Shown piece by piece: positions 34,802 to 43,650 of a stretch of 64,000 nucleotides of DNA; positions within the stretch are counted from its first letter, which is position 1, and each line of letters begins with the position of its first letter. The notes beneath the pieces are model-generated. The model ran no database searches. It saw only the letters and a program-made list of their open reading frames with translations, and was not told the origin of the DNA. The stretch is from assembly GCF_003173355.1 (NCBI RefSeq), contig NZ_QGMY01000004.1, positions 1 through 64,000 on the forward strand, in the 5' to 3' direction. This stretch comes from Methanospirillum lacunae. Lineage in GTDB: Archaea; Halobacteriota; Methanomicrobia; Methanomicrobiales; Methanospirillaceae. The position numbers were made by a program, and so were the translations under genes.

Positions 34802-36355
34802 ATGACGGAGGGTATCAAATCATCATCAATTTTAGCTTCTCTTGATATCCTTATAACAAATCCAGATCTTACCCGAGATGATCTTGTTAATTTCAGGGAA
34901 GAACTGAAAGAGTACCTTGAAAGCAAAACCTCAACCAGGGTTTTATCTGAAATAAAAAACCAACTGATTAATGGGAAGTCACAGTTCGATTCTGATTTTC
35001 TCTCAGATACAGATCTAAAGGATTTTTTAGCAATTATTGAGATGATCTCTTCCTTTCAGAATTTTCTTCAACAATTATCTGCAGGCAATCTAAATGAGTC
35101 ATATCCGTATAAAGGATATACAGCTGGACTCATAAAATCCCTTCAATCAAATCTTCGACATCTTTCCTGGCATGCATCAGAGATCGCTGATGGCGTTCTC
35201 ATTCATAAAATAGATTTCATGGGTGATTTTTCAGGCTCATTCAATCAGATGGTGGAATCGATCAATGTTGCCAGGCAGCAACTAATGAAACAGGAGGAGG
35301 AACTGCGTAGAGCCTATGACATAGTCAAAGAAAATTACAATAAATTTAAAACCATTCTTGAGGAGATACCAGATCCCATCATATGGGTTCAAAATATTGA
35401 TGGGAAAATTATTGGAAAAAACAAACTCTTTGAAAAAACCTTTGGTGACATCCAGGATATAGGTGCACCATCAATATCCTGGGCAGATACAATCTGTGCA
35501 AATCAAAAGGATGCAGATGTGCTCAAAAAGGTGATTTTGCATGGCGATATGCTGTGTGGCTATGAAATATTACTGGTTTCCAAAACACAAAGCATGTTCT
35601 ATGGGTCAGTAGTTACCTCTTCTTTGTTATTGAATGATACCAGTACGTCACTTTTTATTATTCATGACATAGATGGAATTAAGCGAACGAAAGAGTCACT
35701 GTCTCAGGTCCTTAAAAAACTGAGTCTTCTCAACAGAATAACAAAGCACGATATACTCAATAAAGTAACAGCGATTCTACTTCTTGCAGAATTAATCAGA
35801 GATCAGGTTCATGATCCACATATCCGGAGTTTAGCTGAAGATGTTCTTAAATCAGGAAAAGATATTGAGAATCTGATCGAATTCACTGGACAGTATCAGG
35901 AATTAGGGATCTATGATCCCGTATGGCAGAACCTGGGTGATGTTGTTGCCCAGGATAGCATACAAAACATGGTGACAGGGATTGTCCTCTCTCATCCTAA
36001 AGAACGTTTAGAAATCTATGCTGACAGGATGTTTGAAAAGGTTATCTACAATCTTGTAGAAAATTCGATTCGTCATGGAAAAACAGTAACTTACATAGAT
36101 TTTTCTTTTTCAATTCAAGATGAAAATCTTGTCCTGGTATATAGTGACAATGGGATTGGAATTGCTAATGATGAGAAATCCGATGTTTTTATTCAGGGAT
36201 ATGGTAAAAACACCGGCATGGGACTTTTTTTTATTAAAGACATTTTATCGATCACAAATATCTCAATCAGAGAATGTGGCATATATGGCAAGGGAGTCCG
36301 ATTTGAGATTTGTATTCCACAAGGGGTATACAGGCGAAATGGATTAACGGAGTAA
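34802..36355 (+). CDS. HAMP-like/PAS histidine kinase
   Basis: The 517-residue soluble kinase has an N-terminal region with a HAMP-like segment ('GDFSGSFNQMVESINVARQQL', about residues 140-165), a PAS domain (about 180-300), and a His-box region 'LNRITKHDILNKVTAILLLAELI'. The ATPase domain follows with N-box 'IYNLVENSIRHGK', G1 'YSDNGIGI' and G2 'GKNTGMGLFFIKDIL'. It lies 21 bases downstream of the V4R protein and is likely co-transcribed. No response regulator is adjacent. Confidence 0.92.
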   Translation: MTEGIKSSSILASLDILITNPDLTRDDLVNFREELKEYLESKTSTRVLSEIKNQLINGKSQFDSDFLSDTDLKDFLAIIEMISSFQNFLQQLSAGNLNESYPYKGYTAGLIKSLQSNLRHLSWHASEIADGVLIHKIDFMGDFSGSFNQMVESINVARQQLMKQEEELRRAYDIVKENYNKFKTILEEIPDPIIWVQNIDGKIIGKNKLFEKTFGDIQDIGAPSISWADTICANQKDADVLKKVILHGDMLCGYEILLVSKTQSMFYGSVVTSSLLLNDTSTSLFIIHDIDGIKRTKESLSQVLKKLSLLNRITKHDILNKVTAILLLAELIRDQVHDPHIRSLAEDVLKSGKDIENLIEFTGQYQELGIYDPVWQNLGDVVAQDSIQNMVTGIVLSHPKERLEIYADRMFEKVIYNLVENSIRHGKTVTYIDFSFSIQDENLVLVYSDNGIGIANDEKSDVFIQGYGKNTGMGLFFIKDILSITNISIRECGIYGKGVRFEICIPQGVYRRNGLTE

Positions 36356-36467
36356 TCAACCCGTTATTGTAGAACATACCCTATAAGCCTCAAAGATTTG
36401 TTATCAATAATTGAAGATACAAAACAAAGGGGCAGGATTATTCCTGAAAAAATATGAACCTGATAAT

Positions 36468-36920
36468 TCAGGATGATGATAATTGTTCCTTGATCTTTGA
36501 TGCAATATCTCCATGAAGAGGACCCTGTAACAAGATCACATATGGACCGTGAGTGAGTATAACTCCGTTTGGTTTTCCTCTAGGTTGTGAGTTAAACCCG
36601 CGTATTGCCGCGTCTCTTGTCTCTTCTGAACTAAATTTCTGTACGTGGATGATGATATCAGGACTCTGGTCAATTGCATTGCAATCTGCTGAAATAGTAT
36701 ATGTCTTTCCACCCTCTGCTCCCGGAACATCCCAGGTATTTTCTTTCTCGCTGCACAGAACTATCCCGGCACGAATCATTGCGTCCTTGATATTTTCAAT
36801 TGATGTTTCTTTCGTAAATGGACCGGGAGGTTCATGTGAGAGAAGTATCCACCCGAATGGAAGCAGAATTATCAGAACTGCAATGATAACTGCACCAATC
36901 TCCATTGCTTTTTGATTCAT
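36468..36920 (-). CDS. Small membrane-anchored protein at the end of the decarboxylase operon
   Basis: The 150-residue protein has an N-terminal membrane helix (about residues 8-28). An extracytoplasmic domain follows with 'CSEKENTWDVPGAEGGKTYTISADC' and 'GPYVILLQGPLHGDIASKIKEQL'. It starts inside the stop of the permease gene, so it is the third gene of the operon. The family is unknown. It may be an accessory of the antiporter. Confidence 0.75.
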   Translation of the reverse strand: MNQKAMEIGAVIIAVLIILLPFGWILLSHEPPGPFTKETSIENIKDAMIRAGIVLCSEKENTWDVPGAEGGKTYTISADCNAIDQSPDIIIHVQKFSSEETRDAAIRGFNSQPRGKPNGVILTHGPYVILLQGPLHGDIASKIKEQLSSS

Positions 36921-38362
36921 TATACCTCACCCGATTCAACAGTCTTCTCGCTTGGAAGCCATGAAGGCTTTTTTACTTTCAGGAATACAAGTGGTGGTCC
37001 GGCAAGCAGTACTGTTCCAAGAAGAACACCTAAGACATATTCCGCTGCATTTGGATAGTAGTTTGGAGGAATGAGCCCCACGATAAATGCAAAGACTACT
37101 CCTATTACTCCAAGTCCTCCAACAAGCCAGACTCCTGTGATTCCTCCGGGAATTTTGTATGGCCTGGGAGTATCAGGCTGGCTGTACCTGAGCTTGATGA
37201 GCGATGCAAAAACAAGCACATACACAATGCAGAGAAGTTCTACGGTCATTGCAGAAAGAATCCAATATGCCTGATTAACCGAAGGCAGAAAGACATACAA
37301 AAGGGAGATGAGCGATCCAATGAGGGCCTGGGTTATCAGGACTCCGACGGGAGCTCCGTATTTATTAGTGTGATCAAACATCGGGGGCATGTTTCCTTCT
37401 TCAGCAACAACTGCAAGACCTTTTGCAGGTCCAATCAGCCATGATGCAAGGAGAGCAACACCTCCTACAGTTATCAGGATAGCAATCGGTGCAATAAGCC
37501 AGGCGATACCCATGGTTGTAAAGAAGTACTGAATTGCCTGCATTACTCCGGATGCAAGATTGAGTTTCTCGACCGGAACAGCGAATGAAATTGCCAGTGT
37601 TCCAAAAACCGTGCAGAAGAGGATGATAAGGGTTGACAATCCCATAGCTTTTGGAAAGTCAGTCTGTGGATTTTTAACCTCAAGTGCATGGAACCCTGCC
37701 ATCTCCATCCCGGCAAAGAGCAAGATGATGGTTGAAAAAAATGGAATTGTTGATAATGATATCTGTGGGATCATTGCACTCACCGAAAAATGGGGGATGG
37801 CAAGTGGAGCTCCCATGACTACCCATAATACTCCGAGAAGGATGATGAGAACTGCGGGAATAATGCTCCCGACTATCGCACCGAAATTCCCGAATTTAGC
37901 TGAAAAGTCCTCACCAAAATATGCAACTGCTGTAGTTCCCCAGAATGCAACCATCATGACCGTGAACATGTACCATGGACTGCTGGCAAGCTGAGGTGTG
38001 AGAGCAAAAGCAAGTGTTGAAGCGATAAACGAGAGAGCGGTTGGGAACCAGACCAGATTGTTTGACCACTCACAAAAAAGGGCAATGAACCCACTCTTTT
38101 CACCGAAGGCCTGCTTTACCCAGGTGTATACTCCTCCACCCTGGGGCCAGCCTGTTGCGAGTTCTGCACCTGCAAAAGTGATGGGAATGAGAAAAAAGAT
38201 CGTTCCCAGAAGATACCACCCGATACAGGACCATCCGTAGATAGCCATTGACGGAAAGTTCCTGATGCTGAGGACAGCAGCCACATTTATCATAGCGAGC
38301 GAGAAAACTCCCAGAACTTTTTTCACCTGAGGTTTTCCGGGTTTTTGCACAGATTCACTCAT
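36920..38362 (-). CDS. APC-family amino-acid antiporter (GadC/AdiC-like)
   Basis: The 480-residue transporter has about 12 transmembrane helices. Its N-terminus 'VLGVFSLAMINVAAVLSIRNFPSMAIYGWSCIGWYLLG' and 'ELATGWPQGGGVYTWVKQAFGEKSGFIALF' match APC amino-acid transporters of the glutamate:GABA antiporter type. 'FAGMEMAGFHALEVKNPQTDFPKA' is the conserved TM6 region. It stands directly downstream (3-base gap) of an amino-acid decarboxylase gene. Together they would exchange substrate amino acid for the amine product, consuming protons and exporting an amine. The exact substrate is not determined. Confidence 0.9.
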   Translation of the reverse strand: MSESVQKPGKPQVKKVLGVFSLAMINVAAVLSIRNFPSMAIYGWSCIGWYLLGTIFFLIPITFAGAELATGWPQGGGVYTWVKQAFGEKSGFIALFCEWSNNLVWFPTALSFIASTLAFALTPQLASSPWYMFTVMMVAFWGTTAVAYFGEDFSAKFGNFGAIVGSIIPAVLIILLGVLWVVMGAPLAIPHFSVSAMIPQISLSTIPFFSTIILLFAGMEMAGFHALEVKNPQTDFPKAMGLSTLIILFCTVFGTLAISFAVPVEKLNLASGVMQAIQYFFTTMGIAWLIAPIAILITVGGVALLASWLIGPAKGLAVVAEEGNMPPMFDHTNKYGAPVGVLITQALIGSLISLLYVFLPSVNQAYWILSAMTVELLCIVYVLVFASLIKLRYSQPDTPRPYKIPGGITGVWLVGGLGVIGVVFAFIVGLIPPNYYPNAAEYVLGVLLGTVLLAGPPLVFLKVKKPSWLPSEKTVESGEV

Positions 38363-38365
38363 TGT

Positions 38366-40669
38366 TTATTCCTCTTTAATACAACTAACCAGGTACTGAC
38401 CATTTACAACCTCAACACCATGGGTATCATGATTAAATCCGGGAAACCTGGAGTCAAAGTCCTGAAGTCCTTTCAGGTACTCGAGAATTGGTCCATTCTG
38501 ATCCCCTGCACGTTCTCCCGGAAGGAGGAGGGGAATGCCTGGTGGATAAGGAACCACTCCGGTAGCAACAACCCTGCCTCCCATTTTTTCAACCGGGACC
38601 TGTTCTACGGTTCCACGAACCAGCCGCTTATATGCATCCGCAAAGGTGATCACGGGTTCAGGGAGCAAAGAAAAGGCCTGTGAAAGGGTTTCGAGCATCC
38701 GATGATCCCGTTTGAATGCATGCATTTCTTCAGCAAGCTCCGGAAGAGTCATTCCGCTATACCGATCCGGATAAGATTCAATAAGATCAGGGAAGATCTC
38801 TTCAAGCAGAGTATTTTCATCATAGAGCCGCTTGAACTCAAAAAGTTCAGTGATAAGAGTTCCCCATTTTCCTTTTGTAATTCCTACTGAGAAGAGGAAG
38901 AGAATACTATAATCACCTGACTTTTCATTGATGATTCCCCTGGTATCAAGGAATTTTACGACCAGGGCGGCAGGAATTCCAAAAGGTTCCAACCTTCCGT
39001 CATCTGCAACACCTGGTGTCAGAATCGTAACCTTGATTGGATCGAGCATACAGTAGTCATCTTCGAGTCCTTCAAATCCATGCCAGTTCTCACCCGGATG
39101 AAGAACCCAGCAAGACGGATTATCACGAAGAATTTCAAGCGGGGCATCGGTAAAAGAAATCCGTTTGCCGCTCTTTGGATCAGTTACAGCATCAGGCTGC
39201 CACATCCCGAACCACCAGTCAGACGGGGTCTCTCTGTGTCCGATCTCACGGTTGATCCGTGCCATGGTACGCCTGAACCTGATAGCCTCCTCTATACATT
39301 CATCAGTCAGAATTTTTCCTGACGGACCATCCATCATCTTTGCTGAAACATCAAGAGATGCAATGATTGTATAAAGCGGAGATGTGGAGGTATGCATCAT
39401 AAACCCCTCGTTGAAACGAGAGTGTTCAATTGGAACTCTGCCATTTCTGACATGAACCATGGAGGCCTGTGAAAGAGCAGCAAGGAGTTTATGTGTCGAC
39501 TGGGTTGCAAAAACGGTTGGCCCATTTGAATCCTTTGCTCCGTTTCTCATTGCAAACCGGTCACGATATAGGGGATTGAACCTGGCATATCCATACCAGG
39601 CTTCATCGAAATGAATCCGATCCACTGTCTGACCGAGCAGGTGCTCTACTCGTGCAGCATGATAACAAAGGCCATCATATGTAGAGTTCGTGATAATTGC
39701 ATGAACCGGATGGTCACTATCAGCATATTTGGTAAAAGGACATGCCTGAACTTTTTTGCTTATTGCATCCGGAGTTAGTTGATCCGGATGAATAGGCCCG
39801 ATGATTCCGTATCTGTTACGTGATGGAATGAGGTACACCGGAACAGAATGAGTCATGGTGAGAGCATGCTCAGCTGACTTGTGACAGTTTCTGTCTACAA
39901 GAACGACATCTCCCTCAGTGACTGCCCCAAAAAAGACAATCTTATTGGCTGTTGAAGTACCGTTTGTGACGAAATACGTTTTATCTGCTCCAAACACCTT
40001 TGCTGCGTACTTTTCAGCTTTTCCTATCGGACCGGAATGATCGAGCAGGGATCCAAGTTCATCCACTGATATCGAAAGGTCTGACCTGAAGAGTTGTTCA
40101 CCAAAAAAAGTATGAAATGCTCTGCCAACCGGTGTTTTACGAAATGCAGTTCCACCTGCATGACCTGGTGTGTGCCAGGAGTATTCAAAATCGCGGGAAA
40201 ATTTGATAAGTTCTGAGAAAAATGGAGAGAGCATCTGTTCACGATATCGTCGTGCTGCTGCCGTTATCCTTCCAGCAAGGAAATCCGGTGTATCATCCAT
40301 TGCATACACATACTCATTGATCTCTTTGATGATCTCAACCGTAAGACCACTCGGAGCTTGTGAAGCGGGTTCTGCCAGTAAAAAGATTGGAAGTTCGTCG
40401 TTACGTCTTCTGATCTCATGGATGATTTTTGTAGTTGATTCATGGTTTTGTTGTGAATCTCCTCCAAGATCCCAGTTTATGAGGATACAGTCTATTCCCG
40501 GAAGCTGAGCTGCTGCTGCACGAGCATCGGTGAGGGATCCGACATCCCCCACTACAAGCCCTGACTCTTCTAATTTCTGAATAATCCTCTTCATTGTGCG
40601 GCCATGAGGAGTTTCAGTATGGATAGCATCATCAATGATTGCAATGGTCAGTTTCTCTTCAGGATTCAT
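38366..40669 (-). CDS. Orn/Lys/Arg decarboxylase (PLP-dependent)
   Basis: The 767-residue protein has an N-terminal receiver-like wing domain (residues 1-140), then the aminotransferase-fold domain. Visible features are 'EYSWHTPGHAGGTAF' (166-175), 'TYFVTNGTSTANKIVFFGAVTEGDVVLVDRNCHKSAEHAL' with His263, 'DRIHFDEAWYGYARF' with Asp355, and the PLP lysine Lys394 in 'ATQSTHKLLAALSQ'. The C-terminal domain follows. This is the fold of bacterial inducible arginine, lysine and ornithine decarboxylases. Length fits (about 710-780). It is first in a three-gene operon with an antiporter. Such gene pairs serve acid resistance or polyamine production; the substrate is inferred. Confidence 0.92.
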   Translation of the reverse strand: MNPEEKLTIAIIDDAIHTETPHGRTMKRIIQKLEESGLVVGDVGSLTDARAAAAQLPGIDCILINWDLGGDSQQNHESTTKIIHEIRRRNDELPIFLLAEPASQAPSGLTVEIIKEINEYVYAMDDTPDFLAGRITAAARRYREQMLSPFFSELIKFSRDFEYSWHTPGHAGGTAFRKTPVGRAFHTFFGEQLFRSDLSISVDELGSLLDHSGPIGKAEKYAAKVFGADKTYFVTNGTSTANKIVFFGAVTEGDVVLVDRNCHKSAEHALTMTHSVPVYLIPSRNRYGIIGPIHPDQLTPDAISKKVQACPFTKYADSDHPVHAIITNSTYDGLCYHAARVEHLLGQTVDRIHFDEAWYGYARFNPLYRDRFAMRNGAKDSNGPTVFATQSTHKLLAALSQASMVHVRNGRVPIEHSRFNEGFMMHTSTSPLYTIIASLDVSAKMMDGPSGKILTDECIEEAIRFRRTMARINREIGHRETPSDWWFGMWQPDAVTDPKSGKRISFTDAPLEILRDNPSCWVLHPGENWHGFEGLEDDYCMLDPIKVTILTPGVADDGRLEPFGIPAALVVKFLDTRGIINEKSGDYSILFLFSVGITKGKWGTLITELFEFKRLYDENTLLEEIFPDLIESYPDRYSGMTLPELAEEMHAFKRDHRMLETLSQAFSLLPEPVITFADAYKRLVRGTVEQVPVEKMGGRVVATGVVPYPPGIPLLLPGERAGDQNGPILEYLKGLQDFDSRFPGFNHDTHGVEVVNGQYLVSCIKEE

Positions 40670-40921
40670 TCTCTCCTCCTTGAGAATGTGATGTGGTATC
40701 AGTACCTAACCAGTATTCCCTTCTTGGGAAAAACTGAGTTCTTACTTTTAGAAAGAACAACTACCATATGAAAGTATGGTAAAGAAATCGGTTCAAATTT
40801 TTTTACAGAAAGGAATCAAAATTATGGATTTGGTTCGAGCAAAGATCTCTTAAAATGGAATTGGTAATATCTCAATTCTGGTCTACATAAAAAATCGATA
40901 CCCAATCCTCTGGTGTTATAC

Positions 40922-40934
40922 AAAAATATATATC
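40922..40934 (+). promoter_or_regulatory. TATA box of the COG1361-RND operon
   Basis: AAAAATATATATC ends 25 bases before ATG 40959, the distance expected for an archaeal TATA box with a very short leader. It lies in the 289-base divergent gap opposite the decarboxylase operon. Confidence 0.55.
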
Positions 40935-40958
40935 CACGGGCAGATCAGAGTTCTATCC

Positions 40959-42251
40959 ATGACTGGAGCCCTGAAGTTTTGTTTTTATGGAATATTTTTC
41001 ATCGCCATTTTAAACATACTGATTTCCCCTGCATTAGCCGGTGACAAATACTCATCAGGTGAAATGGTTCTGACTGCCGGGATTGGAGGCAGTAATGAAC
41101 TGCAGATAGGAGAGAAAACCCAGATCATTGTGACAATAGCAAACTCCGGTCTTATCAATATGAAGTTTGTCAATACAGGAACTATCACACCTGATTATCT
41201 CCCGACAACTGCTCTTTCACTATCAGCACTCCTGGAGGGAGGAGACTCTCCAGTTCAGGTGTCTTCTGACCCACAAATATTAGGGGATGTAAAATCAGGT
41301 TCCGTAGTTCAGGCACCGTTTGTTATCACAGTTCCTGATTCAGCTCAGGCAGGAGCGTACCAACTTCCTCTGACTCTGGAATACAAATACATGGATGAAG
41401 CTACCCAGAATGGACTGGATGAGATCCAGTACACTTTCAAAGAAGAGAAACAGACACTCAGTATCCCAATTACGTTGAGAAAAAGTGTTCGTCTTGGAAT
41501 CAATTCAATTGATTCAGGAGATCTCTATGTTGGAGGTGATGGGCATATCATTGTCAATGTAAGCAATATTGGATCAGATGACGGGAAAAACACAGTTTTT
41601 TATCTTGAACCGGTTGGAAAAGGTCCGATAGCACCGTATCAGGATAGCGTGTACCAGGGAGATTTCCCTGTGAGGTCATTTGCAAATCTATCCTATAAAG
41701 TATCTGTTGCTTCTAATGCAGATCCATCAATACAATATCCTCTGACACTTCAGGCGGTATACACCGATTACCAGGGCCTTACTGCACAGAGTGACAAAAA
41801 GTCTGTGAGTGCAGGATTCAGACCAAAAATTTCATTTACAATAGGTAATCAGCAGAATACCATTAATTCAGGTGGCGAAGGAGTCATCACTGTTCCATAT
41901 ACGAATACCGGATCAGACACTATCTATAATGCCCAGGCAGGAATCACAATTGTCGATCCATTTACCAGTGAAGATGACCAGGCTTATCTTGGTACTATGA
42001 AGCCCGGAGATACTGCTGTTGCAAAGTTTAAATTAAATGTTAATAGTGGATCCACAAGTAAGCAGTATGCTCTTGATTCAGAAATCAGGTACACAGATGA
42101 GAATCTGACAGAATTTGTATCTGACCCGATAAAAGTCCCGGTCACTGTGACTGATTCAAATGGGAATATGATGATGATTGGAGGAATTATTCTCCTCGTA
42201 GTTATTATCGGAGGAGGATTTCTCTATCTCCGCCGCAGGCATCACAATTAA
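40959..42251 (+). CDS. COG1361-type surface/accessory protein 1
   Basis: The 430-residue protein has a signal peptide (residues 1-28, ends 'ALAGDKYSSGE'), three to four CARDB/NPCBM-like Ig domains ('SGEMVLTAGIGGSNELQIGEKTQIIVTIANSGL', 'SGDLYVGGDGHIIVNVSNIGSD', 'GFRPKISFTIGNQQNTINSGG') and a C-terminal membrane anchor followed by 'RRRHHN'. This is the COG1361 S-layer-domain layout. It is the first gene of a three-gene operon with a second such protein and an RND exporter. It probably forms the extracytoplasmic part of a cell-surface complex. Confidence 0.85.
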   Translation: MTGALKFCFYGIFFIAILNILISPALAGDKYSSGEMVLTAGIGGSNELQIGEKTQIIVTIANSGLINMKFVNTGTITPDYLPTTALSLSALLEGGDSPVQVSSDPQILGDVKSGSVVQAPFVITVPDSAQAGAYQLPLTLEYKYMDEATQNGLDEIQYTFKEEKQTLSIPITLRKSVRLGINSIDSGDLYVGGDGHIIVNVSNIGSDDGKNTVFYLEPVGKGPIAPYQDSVYQGDFPVRSFANLSYKVSVASNADPSIQYPLTLQAVYTDYQGLTAQSDKKSVSAGFRPKISFTIGNQQNTINSGGEGVITVPYTNTGSDTIYNAQAGITIVDPFTSEDDQAYLGTMKPGDTAVAKFKLNVNSGSTSKQYALDSEIRYTDENLTEFVSDPIKVPVTVTDSNGNMMMIGGIILLVVIIGGGFLYLRRRHHN

Positions 42252-42263
42252 GGAGTATCAGAG

Positions 42264-43610
42264 ATGACCATCCTGACTCCTTCAGGTATTTTCGGGACCT
42301 GTAACCATGATCATAGCAGAAGATTTTATATAAAAAAATTACTCTATGTGCTTGTCATCTGCGTTGCGATATCTGGATCTGTATGTCATGCATTTGCAGT
42401 ACCGTACCCGTATGGTGAACCGGAGTTTTCTGCAACAATAGTGGGAGATTATGAATGTACACCAGGAAATGTTACTCCACTTCTCATCAAAGTTGCAAAT
42501 GTTGCAACAAATCCTGAACTTATTCTTGATGTATCAAACCCCGTAGAATCAACTCCAATCGTCCCTTATGCAGTGTTACTCACTCTTGAACCTGGAAATT
42601 CTCCAGCAGATATCATTCATACAGTGCAGACATTACCTGCACTGCCACCTGCTACAGGTATTCCTCTCACATTTCCAGTAATTATTCCTGCTGATGCACC
42701 AGCCGGCCCATATTATTTGGACCTCAATATTCAGTATCAATACGCAGATTCTATCGCGAAAGATGGGCTGACAGATGTGTTTCATTACACAACAAAAGAG
42801 GTAACTCTTAAAATACCGATTGTAGTAAAAGAAAAAGTCAGAGTTCGTGTTGATAACATTTCTGCCTCATATATGGCTCCCGGGCAGGTCGGAATTATCA
42901 GTGCAGATATTACTAATGTTGGTTATTATTCTGGAAAGAATGCGTCAGCAGAATTAACAACAGCTAAGGGCAGTCCGGTCACTATCTACCAGGGTGGATA
43001 TCATCTTGGTACCTTTGATGTTGGAGAAACCAGGAGTGTAGAATGGCGAGCATCTGTTTCAGATAAACTTGATGCTTCCTCTATTCCGGCTGTTGTCCAG
43101 ATATCATATGAAGATAAAAATCAGAATCTTACCAAGTCACAACCGGTATCAATAGGAATTCCTGTAAGCGCTGGTCCAAAATTCAATATAACATATGATC
43201 GTCCGAAAATAACACCCGGTGGATCAACAGTTGTCCGTGTTACATACATCAATACCGGCGATGCACCAGCATTCGGAGCAACTGCGAAAATTGTCCCTGT
43301 GAACCCGGTCAGCTCAAAACAGACTGGTGGCATGCTAGGAACAATTGCACCTGGCGAATCGGTTACAACCGATTACGAATTCTCCCTCAGCCAGAAGGCC
43401 CTGGTCAAACCATATGGAGTTTTAACTGATATTAAATTCCGTGGAGAAGATGGATCTGTGTACCTCTCTGATCCACTGAAGATAGAACTCAACACCATCG
43501 AACCGGGAATCATAGCCATTCTTCTCTCTCCTGTTTCTCTTGTGATACTTATCGGGGTAATTCTTGTATTTGGATATCTGTTTTTAAGAAAGGAAGGACG
43601 GCTTATATGA
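42264..43610 (+). CDS. COG1361-type surface/accessory protein 2
   Basis: The 448-residue protein resembles protein 1: signal peptide ('LLYVLVICVAISGSVCHAFA'), Ig-like repeats ('FSATIVGDYECTPGNVTPLLIKVANVA', 'RVRVDNISASYMAPGQVGIISADITNVG', 'FNITYDRPKITPGGSTVVRVTYINTG') and a C-terminal helix. The N-terminal part before residue 28 is basic, and an internal ATG could be the start. It follows protein 1 by 12 bases and precedes the RND gene by 40 bases. Confidence 0.83.
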   Translation: MTILTPSGIFGTCNHDHSRRFYIKKLLYVLVICVAISGSVCHAFAVPYPYGEPEFSATIVGDYECTPGNVTPLLIKVANVATNPELILDVSNPVESTPIVPYAVLLTLEPGNSPADIIHTVQTLPALPPATGIPLTFPVIIPADAPAGPYYLDLNIQYQYADSIAKDGLTDVFHYTTKEVTLKIPIVVKEKVRVRVDNISASYMAPGQVGIISADITNVGYYSGKNASAELTTAKGSPVTIYQGGYHLGTFDVGETRSVEWRASVSDKLDASSIPAVVQISYEDKNQNLTKSQPVSIGIPVSAGPKFNITYDRPKITPGGSTVVRVTYINTGDAPAFGATAKIVPVNPVSSKQTGGMLGTIAPGESVTTDYEFSLSQKALVKPYGVLTDIKFRGEDGSVYLSDPLKIELNTIEPGIIAILLSPVSLVILIGVILVFGYLFLRKEGRLI

Positions 43611-43650
43611 ACATGGGTTTGATTTTCACATCCTCAGAGAGGAATGGGCC

